The translations under genes and the position numbers were made by a program. The notes below the pieces were generated by a model. It did not search any database and had not been told where the DNA came from. It worked only from the letters and a program-made list of their open reading frames with translations. A stretch of 64,000 nt of DNA from Pseudoalteromonas sp. GCY (GTDB lineage: Bacteria > Pseudomonadota > Gammaproteobacteria > Enterobacterales > Alteromonadaceae), in the NCBI RefSeq assembly GCF_016695175.1, contig NZ_CP068023.1:298501-362500 (forward strand). The letters are read 5' to 3'. Below, piece after piece: positions 1 through 8,646 of this stretch. Numbering within the stretch: position 1 is the first letter of the stretch; every line of letters starts with the position of its first letter.

Positions 1-996
1 GCAGCGCAAGAGGGCTTTGTCGATTTTGATATGAATGACATAGACCGCTTATCTCGTAGCACACCGTTTTTGTGTAAAGTTGCTCCGGCAACACAACAAT
101 ATCACATTGAAGACGTTCACCGTGCTGGCGGCATTATGGCCATTCTCAACGAGCTGGCCAGAGGCAATAAATTGGACTTGTCGGTGGGACATGTTGCTGG
201 CGGAAATCTAGGTGAAGTTATCGCACGCTGGAATGCCGCAGACCGTGATAACGAACGGGCACAAACTTTCTATCGCGCGGGACCAGCTGGGATCCGCACG
301 ACCCAAGCTATGAGCCAAGAGTATCGCTGGGACGAGCTTGATTTAGACCGTGAAGGCGGCTGTATTCGCTCCATCGAGCATGCCTTTAGGCAAGATGGCG
401 GCCTTGCAGTATTGAAAGGTAACTTAGCGCCTGATGGTTGTATTGTGAAAAGTGCCGGGGTGGCCGATGAAATGCTGCGCTTTACGGGGCCCGCTGTAGT
501 ATTTGAATCTCAAGACGATGCCGTAGAGGGGATACTGGGTGGCCAAGTTAAGAAAGGTGATGTAGTGATCATTCGCTACGAAGGGCCTAAAGGTGGTCCG
601 GGTATGCAAGAAATGCTGTACCCAACTAGCTATCTTAAATCGATGGGGCTAGATAAAGACTGCGCTTTACTTACCGATGGTCGTTTTTCTGGCGGTACTT
701 CAGGACTTTCTATTGGCCATGCGTCTCCAGAGGCTGCCAGTGGTGGCAATTTGGCGCTGGTTGAAAACGGCGATGTTGTCGCTATCGACATCTATAACCG
801 CAGTATTGACGTTAAACTGGACGACACCGAGTTGGCGCTGCGCCATGAAAAGCAACTAGCTCGTGGCAAAGAAGCGTACAAACCAGTTAACAGAGAACGT
901 TATGTGAGTCCCGCGCTAAAAGCCTATGCACTGCTAGCAACGAGTGCAGACAAAGGCGCGGTACGTGACTTACAAAAACTAGAGGAGTTAGGCTAG
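1..996 (+). CDS. ilvD: Dihydroxy-acid dehydratase, 3' part (cut by window edge)
   Basis: The open frame runs from base 1 to the TAG at 994-996 and gives about 331 residues, the C-terminal half of an enzyme normally near 610 residues. IlvD converts 2,3-dihydroxy-acids to 2-keto acids in isoleucine and valine synthesis with an Fe-S cluster. The [13 protein letters not shown] stretch and the conserved [20 protein letters not shown] segment are typical of the IlvD/Edd family. ilvA follows after 2 bp, which fits the end of an ilv(GM)EDA operon. The upstream genes lie outside the window. Confidence 0.97.
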   Translation, partial: AAQEGFVDFDMNDIDRLSRSTPFLCKVAPATQQYHIEDVHRAGGIMAILNELARGNKLDLSVGHVAGGNLGEVIARWNAADRDNERAQTFYRAGPAGIRTTQAMSQEYRWDELDLDREGGCIRSIEHAFRQDGGLAVLKGNLAPDGCIVKSAGVADEMLRFTGPAVVFESQDDAVEGILGGQVKKGDVVIIRYEGPKGGPGMQEMLYPTSYLKSMGLDKDCALLTDGRFSGGTSGLSIGHASPEAASGGNLALVENGDVVAIDIYNRSIDVKLDDTELALRHEKQLARGKEAYKPVNRERYVSPALKAYALLATSADKGAVRDLQKLEELG

Positions 997-998
997 CG

Positions 999-2540
999 AT
1001 GGTTTCCCAAGAGCTTGATTACTTTAGAGCCATAATTCAGGCGAATGTGGCACCGCTCGTTGAGGTAACGCAAGTGAATCAATTAGAGCAAATGTCAGCC
1101 CAGCTTGGTAATCAAATTTGGCTAAAAAGAGAAGACCAACAGCCGGTCTATTCTTTCAAATTGCGTGGGGCGTATAACAAGCTCCGTCAGTTGCCGAAAG
1201 GAGCGCGGGTGTATACCGCTTCTGCGGGTAATCATGCTCAAGGGGTTGCACTAAGTGCAACACATCTAGGTCAGCACGCCACCATTGTAATGCCTGTGAC
1301 TACGCCAGAGATCAAGGTCAACGCGGTTCGTAAGCTGGGTGGCGAAGTGATCTTACACGGCCATCATTTTGATGCGGCAAAGCAATACGCGCTAGATCTT
1401 TGTGCAGCGCAAAGTGGTGTTTTTGTCCCGCCATTTGATGATAAAGATGTGATCATCGGCCAAGGTACGGTGGCGCGAGAGTTAATTCAACAGCTTGATG
1501 AGCTAGACGTCGTATTTATTCCCGTAGGTGGTGGTGGTTTGCTTGCGGGAATGGCGGTGTATTTGAAGTCACTTCGCCCTGATATCCGTATTATTGGGGT
1601 AGAAGCTGAGGACAGCGCATGCCTTAAAGCCGCGCTTGAAGCTGGAAAACCCGTGGAGCTTGAACGAGTCGGTGGTTTTGCGGACGGCGTAGCGGTGAAG
1701 CTTATTGGCACAGAAACTTTTCGGTTAGCACAAAAGTTCTGTGATGAAGTAGTGACGGTTAATGCCGATGAAATTTGTGCGGCGGTTCAAGATATTTTTG
1801 TTGAGACGAGAGCAACTGCAGAGCCTTCTGGTGCTTTATCAACCGCGGGTTTGAAAAAATGGCTTACGCAAACGGGTGAAAAGGGGCTGAGTGTTGCGGC
1901 TATCTTGTCAGGCGCTAATTTAAACTTCGATCGGTTGAGATATATCGCCGAAAGAACGGCGCTAGGTGCTAAACATGAAGCATTGCTCGGGGTGACTATC
2001 CCTGAGGAAAAAGGCAGCTTTAAGCGTTTTTGTCACTCTCTTGGTGGCCGAGCGATCACTGAGTTTAACTATCGCTATGCCGGCTGTGGCGAAGCGCAAA
2101 TTTTTGTTGGTGTCGGGCTTAGAAATGGCCAACAAGAGTTAACTGAGTTAACCTCCTCGTTGCATCAAAATGGCTATCTGTTTGACGACTTATCAGATAA
2201 CGAACTGGCAAAGTTACATGTGAGATATATGGTGGGCGGCAAACCACCAAGCGTCATGAATGAACGTTTGCTGCGGTTTGAATTTCCTGAATATCCAGGC
2301 GCATTAGCGCGCTTTTTAGACATGCTCGGCTGTAATTGGAATATTACTTTATTTCATTATCGCAATCACGGTGCGGCACAAGGCAATGTGTTAGCCGCTT
2401 TTGAAGTTGAGCCCAGTGATTATGAGCGCTTTGATGAACATCTTGCAAAGTTAGCGTATCAGTTTCAAGAAGAAACAGATAACCCGTGTTTTACACGCTT
2501 TTTGCATGGCGAGCAGTTAGCAAAGCAAAAGGCTGGATAA
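999..2540 (+). CDS. ilvA: Threonine ammonia-lyase, biosynthetic
   Basis: 513 residues. A PLP-dependent fold II enzyme that deaminates threonine to 2-oxobutanoate, the committed step to isoleucine. The PLP lysine lies in SFKLRGAYNKL near residue 57, and a glycine-rich phosphate loop (VGGGGLLAG) lies near residue 177. The C-terminal 180 or so residues fit the tandem ACT-like regulatory domains of the long biosynthetic form, so isoleucine feedback is expected. The start is 2 bp after the ilvD stop, with a GAGGAG ribosome site inside the ilvD end, so the genes are probably translationally coupled. Confidence 0.97.
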   Translation: MVSQELDYFRAIIQANVAPLVEVTQVNQLEQMSAQLGNQIWLKREDQQPVYSFKLRGAYNKLRQLPKGARVYTASAGNHAQGVALSATHLGQHATIVMPVTTPEIKVNAVRKLGGEVILHGHHFDAAKQYALDLCAAQSGVFVPPFDDKDVIIGQGTVARELIQQLDELDVVFIPVGGGGLLAGMAVYLKSLRPDIRIIGVEAEDSACLKAALEAGKPVELERVGGFADGVAVKLIGTETFRLAQKFCDEVVTVNADEICAAVQDIFVETRATAEPSGALSTAGLKKWLTQTGEKGLSVAAILSGANLNFDRLRYIAERTALGAKHEALLGVTIPEEKGSFKRFCHSLGGRAITEFNYRYAGCGEAQIFVGVGLRNGQQELTELTSSLHQNGYLFDDLSDNELAKLHVRYMVGGKPPSVMNERLLRFEFPEYPGALARFLDMLGCNWNITLFHYRNHGAAQGNVLAAFEVEPSDYERFDEHLAKLAYQFQEETDNPCFTRFLHGEQLAKQKAG

Positions 2541-2597
2541 TAAGTACTGATTTAGGTACGCTGGTCATGAAAGTATCTAATTTTATCAGTGGATTAC

Positions 2598-3032
2598 ATG
2601 ATTAGAAAAAGAAAAAACAAGGACATCTTCATAACGTTGGTTACAAGGCTTGTATTACTTGCGGGCTTATATTTTGGTGCGAGCGCGCTTTGGCCAGATC
2701 TGATCGAACACACACTTTTCTTGCCAATTGCGTTTGCAATTACAGTGATATCGGTCGTACTCCAAGGTGATATCGGTACCAACAGACGCCCAGAGCAAAT
2801 GTTATTAAAAGAGGGCGAGAAGTTAATGCTCATCTACGGGGCAAATAAAATTATGATGCCAATAACGCAAGTTGAGTCTGTCGCTATTGATGATAATTAC
2901 CTTGGGATCATCGAGAAGAACAATGGTAATGGCTATGACATTATGTGCAAAGGCAGCCAAGAGCAGATCTATCATCACCTTAAGAACATACTAGGTACAC
3001 ATATAGAGAATTGCAACGTACAACTGCTTTGA
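2598..3032 (+). CDS. Small two-helix membrane protein, unknown function
   Basis: About 144 residues. I do not recognise a family. A basic N-terminus (IRKRKNKD) is followed by two hydrophobic segments (about residues 10-30 and 38-57), then a soluble C-terminal half of about 85 residues. The ATG at 2598 was chosen; an in-frame GTG at 2589 is possible and neither start has a good ribosome site. It stands alone between ilvA and an NMT1-domain gene, both on the same strand. Function is not inferable. Confidence 0.65.
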   Translation: MIRKRKNKDIFITLVTRLVLLAGLYFGASALWPDLIEHTLFLPIAFAITVISVVLQGDIGTNRRPEQMLLKEGEKLMLIYGANKIMMPITQVESVAIDDNYLGIIEKNNGNGYDIMCKGSQEQIYHHLKNILGTHIENCNVQLL

Positions 3033-3155
3033 ACCCTAGTCAGTTAAAGTAGTACTTTACTCACTGCCATATTCAATACTTACCCAATCTTAATGGCAGC
3101 TTGAGCACCTTAAACTATAGTTAGCTATTATTAGCTAAAAAAACGCAAGGATACG

Positions 3156-4208
3156 ATGTTTCATTACTATGCTGCGTTATTACTTCTCTTGTTTAGCATA
3201 CAAGTTGCCGCTCTTGAAAAAGTCACATTACAGTTAAAGTGGACGCATCAATTTCAGTTTGCTGGTTACTATATGGCAAAGGAAAAAGGGTTTTATCACA
3301 GGGAAGGGTTAGACGTTCATATTCTTCCTGCTGATCCCAATAATCCTAACGTTGATTTTCGCGTGTTATACGGGCAAGCACAGTTCGGTGTGTTTCACTC
3401 AGGTCTACTGAAACAAAGGCTCAACGGTAAACCCTTTGTGGCACTTGCTGCAATACTGCAGTCTTCTCCTTATTGTTGGGTGGTAAGAGCCGACAGCGAT
3501 ATTTATGTTCCCCGAGATTTTCAGGGGAAACGCCTCAGTCATTTAGGACACACAGAAAACGGTGAGTTGCTCATGATGTTGCAACGTGCCGGCGTCAATA
3601 CACAAAACATGCGCTTGTATTCAGGCAGTGAGCCACTGAAAGACTTTATCGCGGGTAAATTTGATGCGATGCAAGTTTATAGCACCAATGAGCCCTATGC
3701 ATTACAGCAAAGCGGTCTATCAATCCGTGAAATTTGCCCTAAGCAGTTTGGTTTAAACGTTTATGCTGATGTGCTCTTTACTACGGAAAGCGTACTAGAA
3801 AACCGTCCTGAGCTTGTTAAACGCTTTCGTCGTGCGAGCCTTAAAGGTTGGCGATACGCTATGTTACATCTAGAAGAAACCTTAGCGATAACTAAGCAGC
3901 AGTACGCTACCCAAAAATCCTTGGAACAGCTCGCATTTGAGGCAGAGAAGTTAAGGGAGTTCATAAAGGTGGCTAATATTCCAATTGGAACAATGTCGAC
4001 GGCAAAATGGCAATGGATAGCACAGCTATATCACTTAGATGTGAGTCAATTTCATGAACACAAAGCGCGCTTTATTTATTCAGAAGTGAAGAATGAACAA
4101 CCTAAGTTATCTTGGGTGTTGATTATTGCAGCGATTTTGACATTGGTTTGTATCCCTATGTATATCCACTTAATTTTTTCTCGTAAATATCATCAACAAT
4201 TACGCTAG
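3156..4208 (+). CDS. NMT1/THI5-like periplasmic binding domain protein with C-terminal membrane anchor
   Basis: 350 residues: signal peptide (1-19), then an NMT1/THI5-type solute-binding domain opening with VTLQLKWTHQFQFAGYYMAKEKGFY, then one hydrophobic helix near residues 322-343 and a short basic tail. The family binds thiamine-pyrimidine-like or other small ligands. The same domain is also the periplasmic input module of many GGDEF, EAL or histidine-kinase sensors. Here the frame stops just after the transmembrane helix, so there is an input domain and anchor but no cytoplasmic output. No ABC permease or ATPase gene is nearby, which argues against a plain transporter component. RBS AAGGA lies before the ATG. 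Confidence 0.8.
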   Translation: MFHYYAALLLLLFSIQVAALEKVTLQLKWTHQFQFAGYYMAKEKGFYHREGLDVHILPADPNNPNVDFRVLYGQAQFGVFHSGLLKQRLNGKPFVALAAILQSSPYCWVVRADSDIYVPRDFQGKRLSHLGHTENGELLMMLQRAGVNTQNMRLYSGSEPLKDFIAGKFDAMQVYSTNEPYALQQSGLSIREICPKQFGLNVYADVLFTTESVLENRPELVKRFRRASLKGWRYAMLHLEETLAITKQQYATQKSLEQLAFEAEKLREFIKVANIPIGTMSTAKWQWIAQLYHLDVSQFHEHKARFIYSEVKNEQPKLSWVLIIAAILTLVCIPMYIHLIFSRKYHQQLR

Positions 4209-4235
4209 AATAAGGGTATTGTTTCCCTGACAACC

Positions 4236-5432
4236 GTGGCCATTGTGGAACCGAGCAAACGCTTTCAACTTCTAGATAAATTATTATTCGATACCCGACA
4301 ATATTGGCAAGTCGTTGCTTTTGAGCATCTCACTATTCCTTGGCCACAACTGCAATCTGAATTATTGCGGTTAAGCGACGATGCAGTATCAACATTAGAC
4401 AGTGACACTGATGCCCTTTTTACTTTTTTTAGTCGCTATATTCCCGAACTTGAACAACTTACGGTCTTAAGTGCTTTACCGCAAAAAGTGGGCCACAGAG
4501 ATGAGTTACCATTTTGGCTGAGCAATGGTATAAAAGGACGTAAACTGGAGCAACTCCAAGACTTTGTTGCCGCAATAAACGAAACCAAAGCATCGGTACT
4601 AGAATGGTGCGCAGGTAAAGGCCATTTAGGTCGACTGCTTTCTTATCGTGGTGCGCCTGAAGTGAACAGTATTGAGCTTCAAGCGGATCTATGCCGACAA
4701 GGAGAGGAAAGCGCGAAGCGACAAAATCTAAACCTGCATTTTCATTGTGCCGACGTGTTGAAAGATGACACACATCGCCACTTTGTTGAAAATCGCCATG
4801 GCATTGCACTACATGCATGTGGCGAATTACATCGTGTATTTATGCACCAAGCGGTGGCGAATGGCATGAAAAAGCTATCGCTTTCTCCGTGTTGCTATCA
4901 CTTATTTACGCCACCTAATTATCAAGCCATGAGCGTTGAAGCACAGCAAAGTCAGCTCAATTTGTCTCATCACGATATGAAGCTAGCGCTGCAAGAGACA
5001 GTTACAGCGCCCGGGAGAGTGGCACAAGTACGTAAAAAAGAGGTGAGTTGGCGCTTAGGGTTTGATGCGCTGCGCAGAGAACTTACCGCAGATAAACATT
5101 ACGTGAGTGTGCCTTCGGTCAATAAGGCTATTTTTTCGGGGGCGTTTAGTGAATTCTGTTATTGGGCAGCTGAGCAGAAGCAGCTCGTTCTGCCTGATGG
5201 AATTGATTTTGACCGATATGAACGTATTGGGCGTGAACGAAAACAAGTAACGGACAGAATTGAGTTAGTACGACACGTGTTTCGTCGCGCGATTGAGATC
5301 TGGTTGGTCCTGGATAGGGTTTTATATCTGCAAGCAGCTGGGTATGATGTCACCCTTAGTACTTTTTGTGAAAAGTCACTCACCCCAAGGAATATTTTGA
5401 TACAGGCTGAACGTCAGTCGGAGAACCATTAA
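4236..5432 (+). CDS. SAM-dependent methyltransferase (Methyltransf_32-like)
   Basis: 398 residues from a GTG start (a second GTG at 4245 is possible). Motif I of a class I methyltransferase is visible as VLEWCAGKGHLGRLL near residue 120, with an acidic motif II (NSIELQADLC). A Cys-containing SLSPCCYH stretch follows. The architecture resembles the GSTCD/Methyltransf_32 group, whose substrate I cannot name; RNA or protein is possible. The stop overlaps the ATG of the carbonic anhydrase gene by one base (TAATG), so the two are probably cotranscribed and coupled. Confidence 0.75.
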   Translation: MAIVEPSKRFQLLDKLLFDTRQYWQVVAFEHLTIPWPQLQSELLRLSDDAVSTLDSDTDALFTFFSRYIPELEQLTVLSALPQKVGHRDELPFWLSNGIKGRKLEQLQDFVAAINETKASVLEWCAGKGHLGRLLSYRGAPEVNSIELQADLCRQGEESAKRQNLNLHFHCADVLKDDTHRHFVENRHGIALHACGELHRVFMHQAVANGMKKLSLSPCCYHLFTPPNYQAMSVEAQQSQLNLSHHDMKLALQETVTAPGRVAQVRKKEVSWRLGFDALRRELTADKHYVSVPSVNKAIFSGAFSEFCYWAAEQKQLVLPDGIDFDRYERIGRERKQVTDRIELVRHVFRRAIEIWLVLDRVLYLQAAGYDVTLSTFCEKSLTPRNILIQAERQSENH

Positions 5433-6100
5433 TGTGTAATACGAGCCCAAGTCCACTGAGTCACTTACTCGATAATAATAAACAGTGGGCAGATCGCACC
5501 AATGCCAGTGATCCTGAGTTTTTCAAAAAACTGTCGCAACAACAGAATCCAGATTATCTATGGATTGGCTGCTCTGACTCTCGTGTGCCTGCCAACGAGA
5601 TTGTTGACTTAATGCCCGGAGAGTTGTTTGTTCACCGCAATGTTGCCAATGTCGTGGTGCATACCGATCATAATTGTTTGTCGGTCATGCAGTATGCGGT
5701 TGAGGTGCTCAAAGTGGATCACATTATGGTGGTCGGTCACTACGGTTGTGGCGGAGTGCAAGCCGTACTCGATAACGCTAAGTTTGGTCTGATCGATAAC
5801 TGGCTGCGTCATGTCGCTGATGTGAAAGAGAAACACCAAGCGATTATTGAACAAGTGAGCAAAGAAAAGCAGTGTGCGGCGCTTTGTGAGCTAAATGTGG
5901 TTGAACAGGTGCGCAACGTGTGTCAGAGCAATATCGTTCAAGATGCTTGGCAGCGAGGTCAAGCTTTGACGGTACACGGATGGGTCTATGGCCTTGCTGA
6001 TGGTCTCTTGAATGAGGTGGTGAACGCCGTAGAAGATATGCAGCAACTGTCACTTTGCTATGAAAAATCTCTGCTTGGTGTGAATCAGCGCTATTGCTAG
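5432..6100 (+). CDS. can: Beta-class carbonic anhydrase
   Basis: 222 residues, the usual length for bacterial beta-carbonic anhydrases. It interconverts CO2 and bicarbonate in the cytoplasm. The zinc ligands are visible: Cys-Ser-Asp-Ser-Arg (CSDSR, near residue 47) and HYGCGG (His and Cys near residue 107). PNYLWIGCSDSRV-like and GELFVHRNVANVV context is typical. It overlaps the upstream methyltransferase gene by one base and is followed by a terminator hairpin. Confidence 0.96.
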   Translation: MCNTSPSPLSHLLDNNKQWADRTNASDPEFFKKLSQQQNPDYLWIGCSDSRVPANEIVDLMPGELFVHRNVANVVVHTDHNCLSVMQYAVEVLKVDHIMVVGHYGCGGVQAVLDNAKFGLIDNWLRHVADVKEKHQAIIEQVSKEKQCAALCELNVVEQVRNVCQSNIVQDAWQRGQALTVHGWVYGLADGLLNEVVNAVEDMQQLSLCYEKSLLGVNQRYC

Positions 6101-6121
6101 GTTTAACAGAGCTTAGAGATT

Positions 6122-6145
6122 GCGTGCGCCACAAGCGCACGCTTT
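6122..6145. terminator. Intrinsic terminator between can and ubiK
   Basis: An 8-bp GC-rich stem (GCGTGCGC at 6122-6129, GCGCACGC at 6135-6142) with loop CACAA, followed by TTTACT. It lies between two convergent genes and may serve both, although the T run is short. Confidence 0.7.
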
Positions 6146-6166
6146 ACTATCCGAAGCTTTGGTTGC

Positions 6167-6436
6167 TTATTCCTGCGAGTCGGATGCTTGGCTGGCAAGT
6201 TGTGCTTCTAACTGCGCTACTTTTTCTTCAAGTTCAACCAATTTTTCACGCGTGCGGATCAGCACTTTGCTTTGAATATCAAACTCTTCTCTGCTAACAA
6301 AATCCATTTCTGATAATTTGCTCTGGATCGCCTGTTTCGTTCTTGCTTCAAATGTTTCAGCAAGATTCTTTACGCCCTGTGGCATATTACTGGAAATTTG
6401 CTTAGCAATTTCTTCAATTTTGGCTGGATTAATCAT
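6167..6436 (-). CDS. ubiK: Ubiquinone biosynthesis accessory factor UbiK
   Basis: 89 residues. UbiK (formerly YqiC) is a small trimeric accessory factor that binds UbiJ and lipid and is needed for aerobic ubiquinone synthesis. The N-terminus INPAKIEEIAKQIS and the C-terminal heptad region (KLVELEEKVAQLEAQL, coiled coil) are characteristic of the family. The gene stands alone, convergent with can and divergent from rep. Confidence 0.93.
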   Translation of the reverse strand: MINPAKIEEIAKQISSNMPQGVKNLAETFEARTKQAIQSKLSEMDFVSREEFDIQSKVLIRTREKLVELEEKVAQLEAQLASQASDSQE

Positions 6437-6630
6437 CTTCTTACCTTAGCTTGCGAGTCAGTATACAAAGGCCATCTTACCTTATGCGCCGCAGACGGGA
6501 AAGGTTCGCTTCATAGTTTTACATGGATACGGTAAACTAGCGTGCTTAGTTTATAAGAATTCCTCAACCCCTCAGCACTGACAGTTGTTGCCAACATTGT
6601 GCCAAGCGAGAAGATAACCGGATTAGTTGC

Positions 6631-8646
6631 ATGAAGCTCAACCCAAAACAAGACGAAGCGGTAAAATATATCAGTGGTCCATGCCTTGTGTTGGCAGGGG
6701 CGGGCTCAGGTAAAACCCGGGTTATTACCAATAAAATTGCCTACCTAGTGCAGCAGTGTGAATACAAAGCAAAGAATATCGCTGCGGTCACCTTTACCAA
6801 CAAAGCGGCGAAAGAAATGCGTGAACGTGTGGCACAAACTTTGGGCAAGCAAGAAGCTAAGGGTTTGTGGGTGTCGACATTCCATACATTAGGGCTGGAA
6901 ATCATTAAAAAAGAGGTCAAGACCTTAGGGTATAAACCAGGCTTTTCCTTGTTTGATGATCAAGACACAAATCAGTTGTTAAGTGAACTCACTGAAAAAG
7001 AGCTTGAGCGTGATAAAGACTTACTCAACTTGCTGAAAATGCAGATTGGCAACTGGAAGAACGAGCTTATTTTGCCAGAGCGTGCTATTCGAGAAGCGCG
7101 AGAGCCACAAAAAGCGCTATTCGCTCAGCTTTATGCGCGTTATCAAACGCAGCTGCGTGCTTACAATGCGTTAGACTTTGATGATCTTATTATGATCCCA
7201 ACTTTGCTTTTGAATCAGTCGGTTGATGTGAGAGAGCGCTGGCAGCAACGATTCCGCTATTTGCTGGTGGATGAGTATCAAGATACCAATACCAGCCAGT
7301 ATCAGTTAGTGAAACTGCTAGTTGGTGAGCGCGCACGTTTTACGGTGGTTGGTGACGATGATCAGTCTATCTATTCATGGCGTGGCGCTAAACCGCAAAA
7401 CTTAGTGCTGCTGAGCAAAGACTTCCCGGGCCTAAGACTTATCAAGTTGGAGCAAAACTACCGTAGTGCAGGGCGGATCCTAAAGGCCGCGAATATTCTT
7501 ATCGCCAACAATCCCCATGAATTTGATAAACAACTGTTTAGTGAACTGGGGTATGGCGACCCGATCCGTGTGATAGCGACCCGTGACGAAGAACATGAAG
7601 CGGAGCGTGTGGTCGCGGAGATCATTTCACACAAGTTTATGAAACGTACCAGCTATCGCGACTACGCATTGCTTTATCGTGGAAATCACCAAGCTCGAGT
7701 GTTTGAAAAGGCACTCATGACCAACCGCATTCCATACAAAATTAGTGGCGGTATGTCGTTCTTTGCACGCAGTGAAATCAAAGACATCATGGCTTATTTA
7801 CGATTCTTAGTGAACCAAGATGATGACAACGCATTTTTACGTATCGTCAATACCCCACGACGCGAGATTGGCCCGGTGACATTAGAAAAGCTAGGTAGCT
7901 TTGCCAACGAACGCCATATCAGTCTATTTGCGGCGTGTTTTGAGGCAGAGCTCGCGGATCGCTTGGCGGGTCGTGGCTTAAATGCATTGATGGGATTTGC
8001 ACGCTGGGTGGTTGAGCTTTCCGACCGAGCAACCCGCGGAGATACCTTGGAAGCGGTAAAAGATATGATCCGTGAAATTAATTACGAAGCTTATCTTTAC
8101 GAGTCATCTCCCAGCGCTAAAGCGGCGGAAATGCGGATGAAAAACGTATCAGAACTATACCGTTGGATAAGTGATATGCTTACGGGAGATGCTGATAACC
8201 CCGCCATGACATTGCCAGAAGTGGTAAGTAAACTGACGTTAAGAGATATGCTTGAGCGCAATGAAGAGGAAGATGACTCAGATGCAGTACAGTTATTAAC
8301 GCTGCATGCCTCCAAAGGTCTTGAATATCCGCACGTATTTATGGTGGGGATGGAAGAAGGGTTACTACCCCATCAAACGAGTATCGACGAAGATAATGTC
8401 GAAGAGGAAAGGCGTTTGGCCTATGTTGGCATAACTCGAGCTCAGCAAACCTTAACATTGACTTATACCAAGAGTCGTCGTCAATTTGGCGAGCAGATCA
8501 CCCCAGAGCTGAGTCGCTTTGTACAAGAATTGCCGCAAGATGATTTACAAATTGAAGGGAAAAAGCCTGTGGCGACACAGGCAGAACGAATGGAAAAAGG
8601 AAAGTCTAACGTTGCGAATTTACGGGCAATGCTAAGACGGGACTGA
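6631..8646 (+). CDS. rep: ATP-dependent DNA helicase Rep
   Basis: 671 residues, the standard length for Rep. A superfamily 1A 3'-5' helicase that acts at replication forks and clears protein roadblocks. Walker A AGAGSGKT (near residue 23), Walker B VDEYQDTN, motif [16 protein letters not shown], and the late motifs [11 protein letters not shown] and [14 protein letters not shown] are all present. Length and motifs fit Rep rather than the longer UvrD. The 3' end overlaps the convergent GGDEF gene by 15 bp. Confidence 0.95.
   Translation: MKLNPKQDEAVKYISGPCLVLAGAGSGKTRVITNKIAYLVQQCEYKAKNIAAVTFTNKAAKEMRERVAQTLGKQEAKGLWVSTFHTLGLEIIKKEVKTLGYKPGFSLFDDQDTNQLLSELTEKELERDKDLLNLLKMQIGNWKNELILPERAIREAREPQKALFAQLYARYQTQLRAYNALDFDDLIMIPTLLLNQSVDVRERWQQRFRYLLVDEYQDTNTSQYQLVKLLVGERARFTVVGDDDQSIYSWRGAKPQNLVLLSKDFPGLRLIKLEQNYRSAGRILKAANILIANNPHEFDKQLFSELGYGDPIRVIATRDEEHEAERVVAEIISHKFMKRTSYRDYALLYRGNHQARVFEKALMTNRIPYKISGGMSFFARSEIKDIMAYLRFLVNQDDDNAFLRIVNTPRREIGPVTLEKLGSFANERHISLFAACFEAELADRLAGRGLNALMGFARWVVELSDRATRGDTLEAVKDMIREINYEAYLYESSPSAKAAEMRMKNVSELYRWISDMLTGDADNPAMTLPEVVSKLTLRDMLERNEEEDDSDAVQLLTLHASKGLEYPHVFMVGMEEGLLPHQTSIDEDNVEEERRLAYVGITRAQQTLTLTYTKSRRQFGEQITPELSRFVQELPQDDLQIEGKKPVATQAERMEKGKSNVANLRAMLRRD

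Noticed and set aside
6094..6297. 67-codon frame overlapping the can terminator and the ubiK 3' end
   Set aside because: It spans a terminator and runs antisense to ubiK; no coding signal.
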